From: Hyphomicrobiales bacterium
GTDB taxonomy: Bacteria; Pseudomonadota; Alphaproteobacteria; Rhizobiales; TMED25
NCBI GenBank assembly: GCA_016780665.1
Contig: JADHLM010000014.1
Coordinates: 1-16,828 of the forward strand
Reading direction: 5' to 3'
Length of the DNA: 16,828 nt
Positions 14,407 to 16,828 of this stretch are shown here, in pieces. The notes beneath the pieces were generated by a model, which saw nothing but the letters and a program-made list of their open reading frames with translations, was not told the DNA's origin and made no database searches. Every line of letters begins with the position of its first letter. The first letter of the stretch is position 1. A program made the translations under genes and the position numbers.

Positions 14407-14435
14407 TTTTTAAGCTAGATATAAACTACAGTCAA
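14407..14435 (-). promoter_or_regulatory. Possible internal promoter of ihfA-merR
   Basis: TTGACT (14430-14435, five of six) and TAAAAA (14407-14412, four of six) are 17 bases apart in the 66-base fabH-ihfA spacer on the minus strand. This could uncouple the DNA-binding proteins from the lipid genes upstream. Confidence 0.33.
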
Positions 14436-14452
14436 GACTCAGAATTATTTTT

Positions 14453-15421
14453 TTAGTAACGAATGAGTACAGCTCCCCATGTAAAACCTGCTCCAAAAGC
14501 TTCCAGCAAAACTAAATCACCTCTTTTTATTCTGCCATCTTGGATTGCCGTTCCCATTGCAACAGGTATTGACGCGGAGGAGGTGTTTGCGTGTTTGTCA
14601 ACTGTTATAATTATCTTATTCTTATCAAGATTAAGTTTTTTAGCAGTGGTATCTAGTATTCGAAGATTTGCTTGATGAGGAACAAACCAATCAATATCAT
14701 TTATATCTACCCTGGTTCTAGCAAGAAGTTCTTCAACTACTGCCGTTTGCTTTTCAACTGCATGTTTATATACTTCTTTCCCATCCATGTTAATGTAATG
14801 ATTTGACTTTGTCATCATAGATGGGCCACCATCACAAAAAAGTTTAGTTCTAAATTGCCCATCAGATCTTATTATTGAGTCTATAACCCCACTATTATCT
14901 GCAGTGTTATTATTTGAATGTAACAAAAATGCTCCTGCCGCATCACCAAATAAAACACATGTGGCCCTATCATTCCAGTCTAATATTCTTGAATAGGTTT
15001 CTGAACCAACGACCAATATTTTGTCATAATTTCCTGATTTTATAAAATTATCGGCAGTGGATAAAGCATATATGAAGCCACTGCACACTGCATGAATATC
15101 AAATCCAGCTCCCGATCTCACTCCAAGTAAGTCTTGAAGTTTTACGGCTGTTGAAGGAAAGACTTGATCAGGCGTTGAAGTTGCAACTATGATTAAATCT
15201 ATTTCAGAAGATTCAATGCCAGCATGATTTATTGCATTCTGTGCCGCTTCTAACGCTAGATCTGATGTCAATTGGGAGTCAGCAGCAATATGTCTTTGTT
15301 TTATACCTGTTCTTTCCAAAATCCATTCATCACTTGTGTCTACAAACCTTGAAACGTCATCATTTGATAGAATCTTTTCAGGCAAATAAATACCAACACC
15401 CCCTATTACTGAATTAGCCAA
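14453..15421 (-). CDS. fabH: 3-oxoacyl-[acyl-carrier-protein] synthase III (FabH)
   Basis: Condenses acetyl-CoA with malonyl-ACP to start fatty-acid elongation in the cytoplasm. The 322 residues carry the thiolase-fold catalytic triad: C113 in HAVCSGFIYAL, H249 in WFVPHQANLRI and N279 in KHANTSSASIPVAM. Further family features are SDEWILERTGIKQRH (30-44), TSTPDQVFPSTA (81-92), the FGDAAGAFLL loop (158-167) and the terminal GAGFTWGAVL. The start is a TTG at 15421-15419, directly after the plsX stop with no base between. An AAGGGAG site within the plsX end lies 6 bases upstream, and the resulting MANSVIGG N-terminus is normal for FabH. plsX-fabH coupling is widespread in bacteria, and the zero-base junction suggests translational coupling. 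Confidence 0.95.
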   Translation of the reverse strand: MANSVIGGVGIYLPEKILSNDDVSRFVDTSDEWILERTGIKQRHIAADSQLTSDLALEAAQNAINHAGIESSEIDLIIVATSTPDQVFPSTAVKLQDLLGVRSGAGFDIHAVCSGFIYALSTADNFIKSGNYDKILVVGSETYSRILDWNDRATCVLFGDAAGAFLLHSNNNTADNSGVIDSIIRSDGQFRTKLFCDGGPSMMTKSNHYINMDGKEVYKHAVEKQTAVVEELLARTRVDINDIDWFVPHQANLRILDTTAKKLNLDKNKIIITVDKHANTSSASIPVAMGTAIQDGRIKRGDLVLLEAFGAGFTWGAVLIRY

Positions 15422-16447
15422 CTAAAGCTCCCTTTCTGTTAATTCTATATTATTAACAATTTTGCTTATCAATGCAGATTTATGCATATTTATACCAAGA
15501 TCAAGAGCAGATGAAAATCCAACATGATCAGTTTTACCATGACTTTTTATTACTATACCGTTTAACCCCAAGAAAACACCACCATTAAGTGTGTTTGGGT
15601 TCATTTTATCTCTCAAGGTTTGGAATGATCGTCTTGCCAACAAGTAACCAATCTTAGATAAAATCGATCCATTCAAAGTTTCTTTTAGATATTGAGATAT
15701 TTGTGTAGCTGTTCCTTCTGCTGTCTTCAGTGCGATGTTACCAGTAAAACCATCAGTGACAATAACATCTGAATAACCAAAACCAATTTTATTACCTTCA
15801 ACAAATCCTTTATACTTAAAAAAACTATTCCCATTCTTCAGTATTTCATGAGCTAATCTTATCTCATCAAGTCCTTTAATTTCCTCTTCACCAATATTAA
15901 GCAGAGACAAAGTTGGACTCTCAATATCAAAAATAATTTGAGCCATTGAGGCGCCTAAAATTGAAAAATCAATTAACAGCCTTCTATCAAAACCAATTGT
16001 AGCACCTATATCTAAAACAATTGTCTCACCATCTACCGTTGGCCACAATGCAGCAATAGCTGGCCTTTGTATCTTTGAGATTGTTTTTAGTATCAGTGTA
16101 GCCATTGCCATAAGTGCTCCTGTATTACCTGCAGAAATCACAAAATCCGCATGGTTGTCTCTTACAGACTCAATGGCTTTCCACATTCCAGAGACTCTTT
16201 TCCCATTTTTGATTGCCTGACTTGGCTTGTCATCCATTTTTATATGGTGTTCTGTATGAAATATTTCCGAAGAATTTGCCAAATGTTTATAGTTAGATAG
16301 TCGTTTTTCAATAATAGATTTATCTCCAAACAATAAGAATGATAAATCATTGTTGTTTCTCAAAGTCTTATCTAAACCAGGGATAACAAACCTTGCATCG
16401 TCATCACCCCCCATACAATCTACAGCTATCTTTATTAAATTTGCCAT
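15422..16447 (-). CDS. plsX: Phosphate acyltransferase PlsX
   Basis: Peripheral membrane enzyme that makes acyl-phosphate from acyl-ACP, the acyl donor for PlsY in phosphatidic acid synthesis. The 341 residues show the IAVDCMGGDD opening (7-16), HTEHHIKMDDKPSQAIK (64-80), SAGNTGALMAMA (105-116), VLDIGATI (144-151), SLLNIGEEEIKG (181-192) and VTDGFTGNIALKTAEG (230-245), followed by the FLGLNGIVIKSHG block (292-304). The first motif usually reads D-A-M-G-G-D; here Cys replaces Ala. The ATG at 16447 has an AGG 7 bases upstream. It starts 64 bases after the stop of the chaperone gene; the DUF177 (and sometimes rpmF) gene often found in this gap in alphaproteobacteria is absent. Confidence 0.95.
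   Translation of the reverse strand: MANLIKIAVDCMGGDDDARFVIPGLDKTLRNNNDLSFLLFGDKSIIEKRLSNYKHLANSSEIFHTEHHIKMDDKPSQAIKNGKRVSGMWKAIESVRDNHADFVISAGNTGALMAMATLILKTISKIQRPAIAALWPTVDGETIVLDIGATIGFDRRLLIDFSILGASMAQIIFDIESPTLSLLNIGEEEIKGLDEIRLAHEILKNGNSFFKYKGFVEGNKIGFGYSDVIVTDGFTGNIALKTAEGTATQISQYLKETLNGSILSKIGYLLARRSFQTLRDKMNPNTLNGGVFLGLNGIVIKSHGKTDHVGFSSALDLGINMHKSALISKIVNNIELTEREL
15428..15434 (-). promoter_or_regulatory. Ribosome binding site selecting the TTG start of fabH
   Basis: AAGGGAG on the minus strand is embedded in the last codons of plsX, 6 bases before the TTG at 15421-15419. It supports the TTG as the true start and implies reinitiation after plsX. Confidence 0.62.
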
Positions 16448-16511
16448 ACCTAAACCTATACTAATTATTGAATTTAGTTAAGCTGATTTGATTAATATTA
16501 AATTAATTAAC

Positions 16512-16828
16512 TTAAGTAAAGTACTCACTGGCATTGAAACTAAAATCTTCAATCTCTTCAACACTTAACGTTTCGAGAAGCTCTTCAAAACCTAATGTGT
16601 AAGAAACAAAAGCCTCAGATGCATTAATATATTCTGAATTTGATAGAAAAGCGTTCCTGAAAAAATAATTAGACAGCTCCTGGCGTTTTGAATGCATTTC
16701 TTTTAATTCTAAAATACGATTTAGATTTTCAGTACGACCATAAAAAACCATTCCAACCTTTTTCATTTTTTTCGGGATAGACAAATCACCAACTCCCTCC
16801 TCACGAAACGAAAGGTCAATGGATTTGA
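16512..16828 (-). CDS. Ubiquinol-cytochrome c chaperone family protein (CBP3/UQCC), 5' part beyond window
   Basis: The frame is open to the right edge, so the gene is cut at its 5' end; 104 C-terminal residues are visible, not a short complete protein. Codons beyond the apparent TTG at 16784 read SIDLSFREEGVGD, continuing into LSIPKKMKKVGMVFYGR. This matches the R-E-x-G-V-G-D-L-x-V-x-K-x-x-K-x-x-x-x-F-Y-G-R signature of the CBP3-type family (PF03981), which in mitochondria assists cytochrome b synthesis and bc1 assembly. The rest is helical and ends SVEEIEDFSFNASEYFT. Its place upstream of plsX-fabH-ihfA-merR is the usual alphaproteobacterial position. Confidence comes from the signature and context; the N-terminal half cannot be judged. 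Confidence 0.8.
   Translation of the reverse strand, partial: KSIDLSFREEGVGDLSIPKKMKKVGMVFYGRTENLNRILELKEMHSKRQELSNYFFRNAFLSNSEYINASEAFVSYTLGFEELLETLSVEEIEDFSFNASEYFT

Noticed and set aside
16512..16784. Reading the right-end gene as a complete 90-residue protein starting at TTG 16784
   Set aside because: The same frame continues without a stop to the window edge, and the added codons (REEGVGD) complete a family signature, so the gene is cut by the window.
1..16828. CRISPR arrays, insertion sequences, phage genes, toxin-antitoxin or defence genes
   Set aside because: I found no repeat arrays, transposase or integrase motifs, and nearly all coding space is assigned to housekeeping or transport genes.

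Overview
The window looks like chromosomal DNA of an AT-rich (roughly one-third G+C by eye), compact alphaproteobacterium, most likely a marine planktonic lineage. I do not resolve the lineage further. The alphaproteobacterial signs are an NDUFS4-type complex I accessory subunit, the C-terminal part of a ubiquinol-cytochrome c chaperone (CBP3/UQCC family), a COX15-type heme A synthase, a DUF2842-like membrane protein, and the conserved blocks rplM-rpsI-argC, aminotransferase-hom-glpX-recJ and plsX-fabH-ihfA-merR. Most spacers are short and AT-rich.

Layout. Positions 1-2434 (minus strand) hold a TRAP transporter transcribed Q-M-P: small membrane subunit, large membrane subunit, then a periplasmic binding protein that runs off the left edge. 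Positions 2548-3296 hold three minus-strand tRNA genes, Arg(TCT), Pro(TGG) and Glu(TTC), with the complex I accessory subunit gene between Pro and Arg. Positions 3344-8607 are a tight minus-strand operon: class I/II aminotransferase, homoserine dehydrogenase, class II fructose-1,6-bisphosphatase and RecJ. Positions 8665-10749 are argC, rpsI and rplM, also on the minus strand. A 302-base AT-rich spacer separates rplM from the divergent metY (plus strand). metY converges on ctaA with a 26-base 3' overlap. ctaA diverges from a two-helix membrane protein (DUF2842-like, plus strand) across only 34 bases. From 13624 to the right edge the minus strand carries merR, ihfA, fabH, plsX and the partial chaperone gene.

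How the genes fit together. Hom makes homoserine, the precursor of the O-acetylhomoserine used by MetY, so two steps towards methionine are present. ArgC belongs to arginine synthesis. PlsX and FabH start phospholipid and fatty-acid synthesis. CtaA, the complex I subunit and the cytochrome bc1 chaperone serve an aerobic respiratory chain. IHF-alpha and the MerR protein are DNA-binding proteins. The TRAP system imports an unidentified organic acid-type solute.

I see no phage, insertion sequence, CRISPR array, toxin-antitoxin pair or defence system, and I do not claim a new biological system. The points most worth a second look are small: a perfect 16-bp dyad abutting the argC promoter, overlapping divergent -10 elements between ctaA and the DUF2842-like gene, an ATG-TAA mini-frame just before the TTG start of dctQ, a GC island between two tRNA genes, and the absence of the DUF177 gene often found between the chaperone gene and plsX.
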